Positions 35,031 to 43,409 of a stretch of 64,000 nucleotides of DNA are shown in pieces (positions within the stretch are counted from its first letter, which is position 1; every line of letters starts with the position of its first letter). This DNA is from Nocardia sp. NBC_00416 (GTDB taxonomy: Bacteria > Actinomycetota > Actinomycetes > Mycobacteriales > Mycobacteriaceae): the NCBI RefSeq assembly GCF_036032445.1, contig NZ_CP107932.1, positions 2,172,501-2,236,500 of the forward strand, written 5' to 3'. The notes below the pieces were generated by a model that had not been told where the DNA came from, did no database searches, and was given only the letters and a program-made list of their open reading frames with translations. The position numbers were made by a program, and so were the translations under genes.

Positions 35031-37223
35031 ATGTCAGAGCAGGGGTACGAGACCGAGCTGCGGTCCGAGCGGACCTACGTGGACGGGCTCTACGAACAGC
35101 TGGACGCCGAGCGCGCCCGAGCCGGGGAACGGTACGCCGCGACGTTGCGGGGAAACGGCGGGACCCTGCTGGATCGCGATGCCGAGGTGCGCGCGCTGGC
35201 CAAAGAGGTGAAGCGGCTCGACGTGGCGGACAACAAACTGTGCTTCGGCCGACTGGACACCCTGTCGGGCGAGGTCTCCTATATCGGGCGGATCGGCCTG
35301 CTCGACGCGGACAACGAGTTCGAATCGAAATTACTCGATTGGCGGGCGCCCGCGTCTCGCGCGTTCTACGTCGCCACCGCCGCGACCCCGGAGAACATGC
35401 GGCGCCGTCGCCAGTTCCACAGTCGCGGTCGACGCGTGGTCGACTACACCGACGAGGTGCTGGGACGTCCCGACGGGGCCGAACGTGGCGACGCGGCCCT
35501 GCTCGCGGCGGTCGCGGCACCACGCGGTGACGGGATGCGCGATATCGTCGCGACGATCCAGGCCGAACAGGACGAGATCATCCGGCTCGATCACCCAGGG
35601 GTCCTGGTGATCGAGGGCGGGCCGGGCACCGGGAAGACGGTGGTGGCGCTGCATCGCGTCGCCTACCTGCTCTACACCCAGCGGGAACGGATAGAGCGCC
35701 ACGGGGTGCTCGTCGTCGGCCCCAACCCGGCGTTCCTGAACCACATCGGCCGCGTGCTGCCGTCGCTCGGCGAGTCCGATGTGGTGTTCACGACCACCGG
35801 TGACCTCGTCCCCGGCCTGCACGTCACCGCGGAGGACGCGCCGGAGGCCACGCGGATCAAAGGGTCGCTGCAGATCCTCGAGGTGCTGGCGGCGGCGATC
35901 GCCGATCGGCAGCGGCTGCCGCAGCGACCGCTGCCCATCGAACTCGCCGACGTGACGGTGCGTATCGATGCCGAGACCGCGGAATGGGCCCGGGAGGAGG
36001 CGCGCGTGAGCGGGCGACCGCACAACGAAGCCCGCACGGTGTTCCGGGAGATCATCACCTATGTGCTCACCGAACGGGCGATCGGCCGGATCGGCCGGGG
36101 CTGGCTGACCAGGTCGGACCGTGACGCCTGGGAAGACCTGCGCAAAGATCTGATCGAGGAGCTCGCGGGAAACGACGCCTTCACCGCGGCGCTCGACGAG
36201 CTCTGGCCGGTGCTGACGCCGGAAGCGCTGCTGGCACAGCTGTTCGCCGCACCCGAGCGGCTACGCGCGGCCGGCGCGGAACAGGCGCTGTGGCGCGCCG
36301 AGGGTGACGCCTGGACGGTATCGGACGTGCCGCTGCTCGACGAACTGGTCGATCTGCTGGGTGGTGACAAGTCGGCGGATGTGGCGGCCGAGCGGGAAGA
36401 CAAGGCCCAGGCCCAGTACGCGGCCGGCGTGCTGGATCTCATGGTCGGGCGCGAGGACATGATGGACGACGAGGACCATCTGTTCGCCCAGGACATGCTG
36501 TACGCCGAGGATCTGGCCGACCGTTTCGTCGAGCGCGATACCCGGGAGCTCGTCGAACGCGCGGCGGCGGACCGCGATTGGACTTACCGGCACGTCGTGG
36601 TGGACGAGGCTCAGGAACTGTCCGAAATGGACTGGCGGGTGCTGATGCGGCGCTGCCCGGGTCGGTCCTTCACGGTAGTGGGCGATCTCGTCCAACGACG
36701 GTCGGCGGCCGGCGCGAAATCGTGGAAGACGATGCTCGAGCCCTACGTTCCCGGCCGCTGGCAGTATCGCTCGCTCTCGGTGAACTACCGGACACCGGCG
36801 GAGATCATGACCGTGGCCGCGGCACTGCTCGCCGAGTTCGCGCCGGGAGTACAGCCGCCGGAATCGGTTCGCGCGTGCGGCGTGCGGCCCTGGTCCCGGC
36901 AGGTCACCGCAGCCGAATTGGACGCGGCAATAGCCGAATTCGTCCAGGAGGAAGCCGGGCGCGAGGGCACCAGCGTGGTGATCGGACCGCCGGGCGTGCC
37001 GGGCGCCGTACCGGCCTCGGAGACCAAAGGACTGGAGTTCGACTCGGTGCTGATCGTGGAACCGGAGCGGATCCTGGCCGAAGGCCCACGCGGCACGGCC
37101 GAACTGTACGTGGCCCTTACCCGCGCCACCCAGCGGCTGGGTGTCCTGCACCGGGCACCGCTGCCGCCGGCTCTGGCCGGTCTCACGGATGTCGGGGCGC
37201 CCGTGCACGCCGGAAACCGATAG
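35031..37223 (+). CDS. helR: HelD/HelR-type RNA polymerase-displacing ATPase (rifamycin resistance candidate)
   Basis: The 730-residue superfamily 1-like ATPase has an N-terminal helical arm (about 1-75), a NEFESKLLDWRAPASRAFY segment typical of HelD, Walker A EGGPGTGKTVVALHR (about 195-209), Walker B VVVDEAQELSEMDW, a motif III-like VVGDLVQR, a motif IV-like RSLSVNYRTPAEI and a C-terminal ETKGLEFDSVLIVEP with LYVALTRATQRL. HelD proteins release stalled RNA polymerase. The actinobacterial HelR class also displaces rifamycins, and the RAE-like element upstream supports that role. The start is set at ATG 35031 (GAGGG 6 bases upstream). No rifamycin-modifying gene (arr, rph, rox) is adjacent. 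Confidence 0.9.
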   Translation: MSEQGYETELRSERTYVDGLYEQLDAERARAGERYAATLRGNGGTLLDRDAEVRALAKEVKRLDVADNKLCFGRLDTLSGEVSYIGRIGLLDADNEFESKLLDWRAPASRAFYVATAATPENMRRRRQFHSRGRRVVDYTDEVLGRPDGAERGDAALLAAVAAPRGDGMRDIVATIQAEQDEIIRLDHPGVLVIEGGPGTGKTVVALHRVAYLLYTQRERIERHGVLVVGPNPAFLNHIGRVLPSLGESDVVFTTTGDLVPGLHVTAEDAPEATRIKGSLQILEVLAAAIADRQRLPQRPLPIELADVTVRIDAETAEWAREEARVSGRPHNEARTVFREIITYVLTERAIGRIGRGWLTRSDRDAWEDLRKDLIEELAGNDAFTAALDELWPVLTPEALLAQLFAAPERLRAAGAEQALWRAEGDAWTVSDVPLLDELVDLLGGDKSADVAAEREDKAQAQYAAGVLDLMVGREDMMDDEDHLFAQDMLYAEDLADRFVERDTRELVERAAADRDWTYRHVVVDEAQELSEMDWRVLMRRCPGRSFTVVGDLVQRRSAAGAKSWKTMLEPYVPGRWQYRSLSVNYRTPAEIMTVAAALLAEFAPGVQPPESVRACGVRPWSRQVTAAELDAAIAEFVQEEAGREGTSVVIGPPGVPGAVPASETKGLEFDSVLIVEPERILAEGPRGTAELYVALTRATQRLGVLHRAPLPPALAGLTDVGAPVHAGNR

Positions 37224-37443
37224 TTCGCGGAGCCGACTCGCGGGCGTGTGCCCCGCCCCGGCACTCGCCCCCGGGCTCGCGAGGTTCTCGCGATCGGAAA
37301 TCCCGTTCCGCCACCCGGCGCGCGACCCGAAAATACGCCGTCCCTGTTCAGAGGACTGCGCACCGCAATCCCGCTGAGCGCAGGCTGAGAATAGTTCGCC
37401 CGATTCCTCCGGTTACGAATGCGTCACGATACGATCGCCCCCC

Positions 37444-40400
37444 GTGACGGACACCATGGTGAGGGCGGACGAGGCGCCCTCGGGCGAGCAACCCGGGGCC
37501 ATTCGGCCCGCACGCGGACAATGGGCGAGGTGGGTGGCCCTGATCGCCGGCCTGCTCGCGACACTGTGCGCCGTCGCGGTGCCACTGCTGCCGGTGCACG
37601 TCGACCGGACCACGCTCGCATGGCCCCAGGACGGTTCGACCCGCAGCATCAGCGCGCCGCTGATGTCGTACGCGCCGCTGACCTTCGATGTCACCATTCC
37701 CGGCGCCGCATTGGCGCAGCTGTCCGAACGTGGCGGACCGGCCGCCGCGACCATGCCCGCGGACGCGCCCGACCTCGAGAAGTACGGTTTCGTCGCTCGG
37801 GTGCAGCCCGAACGCAACGGTGAACCCGCACGCCTCGAGGTGATACTGCGCAGCCAGTCGATGTTCGGCGTCCCGCTGGACAGCCTTACCGGCGCCACCC
37901 TCACGGTGCATTCCGACAGCTCGTCCACCACGGCGGAGCTGACCGGCACCGATACCGAGCCGGTGGTGCTGTACGGGGATTTCCGGCCCCAGCTGGTCGG
38001 GATCTTCAGCGATCTGCCCAGTTCGGGCGGTACCTCGGTCACCGCGGAGGTGGACAGCCGGTTCTCGGTCGAGCCGACGCTCCTCAAACGCGCCGCCACG
38101 GTGCTGGCGGTGGTGTTCACACTGGTCTCCCTGGCGGCGCTGTACCGGTTGGACCGATCCCGCGGGCTTCGGATGCGACGTCTGATACCGCGGCGCTGGC
38201 GCACCTTCACCGGCATCGACGCCACGGTGCTCGCGACCCTGCTGCTGTGGCATTTCATCGGCTCCACGACCTCCGACGACGGCTACCAGTTCGGCATGGC
38301 CCGCACCTCACTGGCCTCCGGTTACATGGCCAATTACTTCCGGTTCTTCGGCGTGCCCGAGAATCCGGTCGGCACGCCGCCCTACGACGTGATCGCGCAG
38401 ATGACCGAGATCAGCACCGCCAGCCCGTGGGTGCGGCTGCCCACCCTGCTGGCCGGGGTCATCGCGTGGCTGGCGCTGAGCCGCGAGGTCATGCCCCGGC
38501 TCGGAACGCGGTTACGCCACGACAAGATCGTGGTGTGGACCGGCGCACTGGGATTTCTCGCGATATGGCTCCCCTACAACAACGGTCTGCGGCCGGAACC
38601 GGTGATCGCGGTCGCGGTCCTGCTCACCTGGTGTTTCGTCGAACGCGCCATCGCGGCGAAACGGCTGCTGCCCTACGCGATAGCCGTGCTGATCGCCGCG
38701 TTCAGTCTCACCGCGGCGCCCTCGGGGGTGATCTGTTTCGCGCCCCTGGCGGCCGGGGCACGTTCGGTGGTGCGATTCGGCATCGACCGGGCCCGCGCGC
38801 TGACCGCGACCGCCGCCGGGCAGGACGGCCCGCTCGGCTCCGCCGGATCCCGGCCCCGGTGGGTTTCCCGGCTGCCGGCCTACGGCGCACTGCTGGCCCC
38901 ACTCGCCGCGGCCGGCACACTGGTACTGGTCTTCGCGTTCGGCGTACAGCCGCTCTCGGCGCTGTTCGAGATGACCCGCGTGCACAACGCGGTCGGGCCC
39001 GCGGTGCCCTGGTACGACGACTACCAGGCCTACCAGCGCCTGTTCACCCCCACCGCGGACGGCTCGATCGGCCGCCGCTTCGGGGTCGTCGCGATGTGGC
39101 TCGGCCTGCTGGTGTGCACCTTCGTGATGCTGCGCAAGGGCAGCCGGATCCCCTGTGTCGCGTCGGGTCCGGCGAAACGGCTACTGGGAATCACCTTCGG
39201 TGCGATGCTGCTGATGGCGACCGTGCCGACGAAGTTCACCCACCACAACGGTGTCTTCGCCGGACTGGCCGGAGCGGTCGCCGTCGTCACGGCGGTGGCG
39301 GTGGGCCCGAAGGTGCTGCGGGCCCCGCGTTACCGGGCACTGTTCGCGGCCATCGTGGCGGTGGTGATGGCGCAGATCTTCACCGGCGTCAACAAGTGGT
39401 TCTACGCGTCCGGCCACGGTATTCCGTGGTGGGACCGGGCGCCGACGATCGGCGGCGTCGCAATGAGCCAGATCTTCCTGACCATCGCCGTGCTCTGCCT
39501 GCTGCTCGCCGCCTGGTGGCATGTCCGGGCGCCGGAACCGGGTACACCGCACCGGGTCTCGCCGCGCGCCTGGCGGCTGGTGAAAGTACCTCCGTTGACG
39601 GTGGCCGCGGCGCTGATCGTACTGTTCCAGGTGGGTTCGTTCGCGACGGCCGCGGCGACCCAGTATCCGGCGTTCTCGCTGGCTCGTTCCAATATCGACG
39701 CGGTACTGGGCAAGCCGTGCGGGCTCGCCAACGATGTACTGGTCGAGACCGACCCCGATGCCTCGATGCTCGCGCCGCTCAACGGTGACCCGGCGAGCAC
39801 CTTCACCGGTGACGCGTCCGGATTCGTACCCAACGGCGTCGACGACGTCACCTCCGACGACGACGATCAGTCGAAAGACGACGACAGCATCGCGGACGCG
39901 CTGGATAGGTCCGACAACAGCTCCGGGACGCAAACCGGTGGCGCGCCACTGCCCTTCGGGCTCTCCCCCGGCACTCCTGTTCTCGGCACCGCCGGACAGC
40001 AGGAGGCTGCGGAGCTGACCACCGGCTGGTACCGGTTACCGGACCCCGGCGACCGCCAGGGGATCATGGCGATCACCGCGGCGGGCCGGTTCCGCGCGAT
40101 CACGCAGGACGGTTCGGTGATGCCCGGACAACCCGTGGACATCGAATACGGCAGCACGGATTCGGCGACCACGGCGCGGCCGCTCGGCACGGTGATACCG
40201 ATCGATATCGGTCCGACGCCGTCGTGGCGGAACCTGCGGGTGCCGTTGGACCAGATACCGGAACAGGCCGATGTAGTGCGCATCGTCGCCAAGGACAAGA
40301 CGCTGGACCCCGAGCAGTGGATCGCGTTGACGCCGCCGCGGATCCCGCAGACCCGCACGCTGAACGACCTGATCGGATCGGACCAGCCGGTCCTGCTCGA

Positions 40401-40737
40401 TTGGGCCGTGGGCCTGCAGTTCCCGTGTCAACGGCCCTACGACCACAAGGACGGTATCGCGCAGACGCCCGGCTGGCGCATCCTGCCCGACCGGCCGGCC
40501 GCCAACACCACCAATCTGTGGCAGCGTCACGATGGCGGCGGGCCGCTCGGCTGGAGTCGGCAGCTGCTCAGCTCGCAGACCCTGGCCACCTATCTGAAGG
40601 ACGATTGGAGCCACGATTGGGGTCAGCTACAGCGGTTGACCCCCCTCGACACCGCGGCGCGGACCGCGGTGCCGACGGTCACCCAGGAGCCCCGATCCGG
40701 TCTCTGGAGTCCCGGGCATATCAACGTCTCCTGGTAA
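37444..40737 (+). CDS. Emb-family arabinosyltransferase (cell-wall arabinan synthesis)
   Basis: The 1097-residue membrane GT-C enzyme transfers arabinofuranose from decaprenyl-phospho-arabinose to cell-wall arabinogalactan or lipoarabinomannan. An N-terminal TM (about 29-52), a periplasmic jellyroll (about 60-220), then about 14 TM segments and a C-terminal carbohydrate-binding domain follow Emb architecture. The loop SDDGYQFGMARTSLASGYMANYFRFFG carries the catalytic-region Asp pair and the Met equivalent to EmbB Met306. SREVMPRLG and the C-terminal DWGQLQRLTP also match. The start is GTG 37444. It stands alone rather than in an embCAB set. Which paralogue it represents cannot be decided from the window. 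Confidence 0.95.
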   Translation: MTDTMVRADEAPSGEQPGAIRPARGQWARWVALIAGLLATLCAVAVPLLPVHVDRTTLAWPQDGSTRSISAPLMSYAPLTFDVTIPGAALAQLSERGGPAAATMPADAPDLEKYGFVARVQPERNGEPARLEVILRSQSMFGVPLDSLTGATLTVHSDSSSTTAELTGTDTEPVVLYGDFRPQLVGIFSDLPSSGGTSVTAEVDSRFSVEPTLLKRAATVLAVVFTLVSLAALYRLDRSRGLRMRRLIPRRWRTFTGIDATVLATLLLWHFIGSTTSDDGYQFGMARTSLASGYMANYFRFFGVPENPVGTPPYDVIAQMTEISTASPWVRLPTLLAGVIAWLALSREVMPRLGTRLRHDKIVVWTGALGFLAIWLPYNNGLRPEPVIAVAVLLTWCFVERAIAAKRLLPYAIAVLIAAFSLTAAPSGVICFAPLAAGARSVVRFGIDRARALTATAAGQDGPLGSAGSRPRWVSRLPAYGALLAPLAAAGTLVLVFAFGVQPLSALFEMTRVHNAVGPAVPWYDDYQAYQRLFTPTADGSIGRRFGVVAMWLGLLVCTFVMLRKGSRIPCVASGPAKRLLGITFGAMLLMATVPTKFTHHNGVFAGLAGAVAVVTAVAVGPKVLRAPRYRALFAAIVAVVMAQIFTGVNKWFYASGHGIPWWDRAPTIGGVAMSQIFLTIAVLCLLLAAWWHVRAPEPGTPHRVSPRAWRLVKVPPLTVAAALIVLFQVGSFATAAATQYPAFSLARSNIDAVLGKPCGLANDVLVETDPDASMLAPLNGDPASTFTGDASGFVPNGVDDVTSDDDDQSKDDDSIADALDRSDNSSGTQTGGAPLPFGLSPGTPVLGTAGQQEAAELTTGWYRLPDPGDRQGIMAITAAGRFRAITQDGSVMPGQPVDIEYGSTDSATTARPLGTVIPIDIGPTPSWRNLRVPLDQIPEQADVVRIVAKDKTLDPEQWIALTPPRIPQTRTLNDLIGSDQPVLLDWAVGLQFPCQRPYDHKDGIAQTPGWRILPDRPAANTTNLWQRHDGGGPLGWSRQLLSSQTLATYLKDDWSHDWGQLQRLTPLDTAARTAVPTVTQEPRSGLWSPGHINVSW

Positions 40738-40933
40738 CCGGAGGCCGTCGCGTCGGCCCTGTCACGCAGTGGAACTCACCGCACCGGCGACCACTGCGTG
40801 GCAGGGACCGGACAGGTCGCCTGCGCGGACACACGAGATAAATGGGATGCCGTCGTCGTCCTCCGGACACGACACAACGCGACTGGAACGCGCACGTTCA
40901 CGAAATCGCGCGACGGTCCGTGATACTTGTCGC

Positions 40934-42163
40934 GTGCAGATCCCGACGATCGATCGAAATCTATTGGTACGCGCCCTCGGCGCCGTACTCCTCAGCGGCG
41001 TGACGGCGGTATCTGCGCTCGGCGCGAGCCCAGCCGTAGCCGCGCCGCTCTATCCACTACCCGATCCGGACCCCTTCTATGCCGCCCCCGGCGATATCGC
41101 GGAGAAATCGCCGGGCGAGATATTGGAAACGCGGACCATGCCGCCACTTCCGATATTCCCGGGCACCACCGTGACCCTGGTGAAATTCCGCTCGGCGAAT
41201 TCGCGCGGACTGCCGATCGCGGCGACCTCTACCGTGCTCACGCCACAGTGGCGCGTCCCCGATGGACCGCTGCTGTCCTACCAGCACATCATCAACGGCC
41301 TCGGCGCCCGCTGCGCGGTCTCCCGGGTGCTCTACACACCCGATCCGACCCTGCAGGTCCGCGAAGCCGCCGCACTGAACGCGGTGCTGGCCCGCGGATG
41401 GAGTGTGGCCCTGCCCGACCACCTCGGCCCGACCTTCGCCTACGGCGCGGCCCGGCTCGGTGGCCAGATCACCCTGGACGGCATCCGGGCCGCACGGGCG
41501 GCCGGACTGGGCCTGAGCGGCAGCCGCATCGCCATGGCCGGATATTCCGGCGGCGGTATGGCCACGGCATGGGCGGCCGCGCTGGCCCCGCACTACGCAC
41601 CCGAACTGGAGATCGCCGGCGCCGCGACCGGTGGTGTCCCGATGAATCTGGTGCGCATGCTCGAGGCGGTGAACACCACTCCGCATCCCGCCTTCGGTCT
41701 CGTCATGGCGGCCGGTATCGGACTCGAACGCGAATATCCCGATAGTTTTCCCATCAGCGATTCGATGAACACCCGGGGCCTGGCCGCCCGCGGCACCGTC
41801 GCCAACGGCTGCACCAATGAGATTCTGGCCGCCGGGGCGGGGCACAATGTGGCCGAATACGCCACCAGCATGTCGCTGGTGAGCGACGCGGAAGCACGCG
41901 CGGTGGTCGAGCAGAACAGTCTGGAATTGTTCGACGGCGTGCCGAACATACCCATTTTCGAATGGCATTCGGCCAGCGATCCGCTCATTCCGGTGGATTC
42001 CATCGTCCGGACGAACCGGCGGTACTGCGACGCCGGGGTGCCGGTGCAGGCAGAACTGACGATATCCCCGGAACATCTGTCCGCGGCAGTACTCGGCGTC
42101 CCCGCGGTGCTCACCTGGCTCGAGGGACGTTTCCGCGGCGACCGGGCTCCCTCGAACTGCTGA
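40934..42163 (+). CDS. Secreted lipase (LIP family, triacylglycerol lipase-like)
   Basis: The 409-residue protein has a signal peptide (LLVRALGAVLLSGVTAVSALGASPAVAAP, cleavage near residue 39) and an alpha/beta-hydrolase core with nucleophile elbow GYSGGGMATAWAA, a late Asp in WHSASDPLIP and a His in TISPEHLSAAV. It belongs to the secretory lipase family common in Nocardia and mycobacteria. The start is set at GTG 40934, which gives the signal peptide; the frame is open further upstream. It follows the emb gene in the same direction, 196 bases downstream. The natural substrate may be host or membrane lipids. Confidence 0.9.
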   Translation: MQIPTIDRNLLVRALGAVLLSGVTAVSALGASPAVAAPLYPLPDPDPFYAAPGDIAEKSPGEILETRTMPPLPIFPGTTVTLVKFRSANSRGLPIAATSTVLTPQWRVPDGPLLSYQHIINGLGARCAVSRVLYTPDPTLQVREAAALNAVLARGWSVALPDHLGPTFAYGAARLGGQITLDGIRAARAAGLGLSGSRIAMAGYSGGGMATAWAAALAPHYAPELEIAGAATGGVPMNLVRMLEAVNTTPHPAFGLVMAAGIGLEREYPDSFPISDSMNTRGLAARGTVANGCTNEILAAGAGHNVAEYATSMSLVSDAEARAVVEQNSLELFDGVPNIPIFEWHSASDPLIPVDSIVRTNRRYCDAGVPVQAELTISPEHLSAAVLGVPAVLTWLEGRFRGDRAPSNC

Positions 42164-42287
42164 GCACCGGCTCGCGCCGCAGCCGGTGCGCACGACGTTG
42201 CCGCGCCGCAGCCCGGCGACCGGTCTCCGCCCAGTCGACCTCGACCGGAACCCCCGGCACCGGTCGCTGGGCGGAGAGCCGGGAAAC

Positions 42288-42503
42288 CTATTCGGCCGCT
42301 ATCGCTTCCCGCAGGCCGGCCGGACGCAGATCGGTCCAGTTCTTCTCGACGTATTCCACGCAGGCGGCCCGGCTGCCGTCGCCGAATACGATTCGCCACC
42401 CGTGTGGAACGTCGGCGAAGGCCGGCCACAGCGAATGCTGCGCCTCGTCGTTCACCAGAACGAAGAACCGGCCGTCCTCGTCGTCGAAGGGATTCGCGCT
42501 CAT
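42288..42503 (-). CDS. MbtH-like protein (NRPS adenylation-domain partner)
   Basis: The 71-residue protein matches the MbtH signature: [26 protein letters not shown], then VPHGWRIVF and [10 protein letters not shown] with the three conserved Trp residues. MbtH-like proteins bind adenylation domains and support their folding and activity. It is the last gene of the NRPS operon, 123 bases after the FkbM methyltransferase gene, with GAGGTGA just before its ATG. Confidence 0.97.
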   Translation of the reverse strand: MSANPFDDEDGRFFVLVNDEAQHSLWPAFADVPHGWRIVFGDGSRAACVEYVEKNWTDLRPAGLREAIAAE

Positions 42504-42626
42504 TTCACCTCACCGAATATCGTCATCGTTTGTTCTCTGTCCCCGTATCGTTCGCACCGACCGGTCCCGGGAAACGGACGAGATCGCCGCCACGGGCGAC
42601 CAGGCCCGGCAGCACCGGGACCCTCC

Positions 42627-43409
42627 TCACCCCTTCCTCTCGGCGTACACCTCGTAGATATCGGTACCGCGCAGACTCGGATCCTGGCGGATCTCCGCGG
42701 AAAGACCCCGGCCGCTCAGTAATTCGTCGACCTGCGCCAACCGATCGGCACTGTCGTGCACCTCCGCGACGACGGTGCGGATCCGGGGCCAATCGGCGGC
42801 GGCGATTCCCCGCAACACATCCAGTTCGGCCCGCTCGACATCGACCTTGAGGACACCGATCTCGGCGTCGGGCCCGTGCTCGTCCAATATCGCCGACACC
42901 GTGGTGACGTCGACCTCGATCTGCTCACCCTGGTGCAGGCCCGCCGTGATCATCGCGATGGCCTCATCGTCGAGGCCGCTGTTGCGAAGGAACGTTCTGG
43001 TCGCGGCATCGTCCTCGTCGCGGTCGGCATAGAGACCGGAATTGGCCGGAGCCTGCGGGTACCAGGTGAGCGGGAGGACGCCGGGCGCGGCCCCGACCGC
43101 GACGCGCAGCGGGACACCGTCCGGGACGAAGGCGGACATATTGCGTTCCAGACACTGGAAAGTCACCGGAACGGGCTCTGCCGCGATCACTCGGGCGCCC
43201 GGGCACGCCGCGGCGAACAGCATCGCGCTGAGCCCGATGTTCGCGCCGATATCGAGTGCGATGTCCCCGGGGCGCAACCTGGCGGCGGCCCGCCGGTAGA
43301 AACCCGGCTCCGCCGTGATCTCGCCCCACAGAAACCGGGCCTCCGCGGGACTCGGGCAGGTGACGACTCTGCCATCGTCGAGCTTGAGCGTCTGAAGAGT
43401 GTTCAGCAT
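42627..43409 (-). CDS. FkbM-family SAM-dependent O-methyltransferase
   Basis: The 260-residue protein has motif [18 protein letters not shown] (about 54-70), an acidic motif [17 protein letters not shown] and [19 protein letters not shown], which are typical of FkbM methyltransferases (sugar or hydroxyl O-methylation). Its ATG at 43409 lies inside the last codons of the NRPS gene (7-base overlap), so it is translationally coupled and probably acts on the NRPS product, for example a carboxyl or hydroxyl group. An earlier in-frame start at 43529 exists but lies well within the NRPS gene. Confidence 0.93.
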   Translation of the reverse strand: MLNTLQTLKLDDGRVVTCPSPAEARFLWGEITAEPGFYRRAAARLRPGDIALDIGANIGLSAMLFAAACPGARVIAAEPVPVTFQCLERNMSAFVPDGVPLRVAVGAAPGVLPLTWYPQAPANSGLYADRDEDDAATRTFLRNSGLDDEAIAMITAGLHQGEQIEVDVTTVSAILDEHGPDAEIGVLKVDVERAELDVLRGIAAADWPRIRTVVAEVHDSADRLAQVDELLSGRGLSAEIRQDPSLRGTDIYEVYAERKG

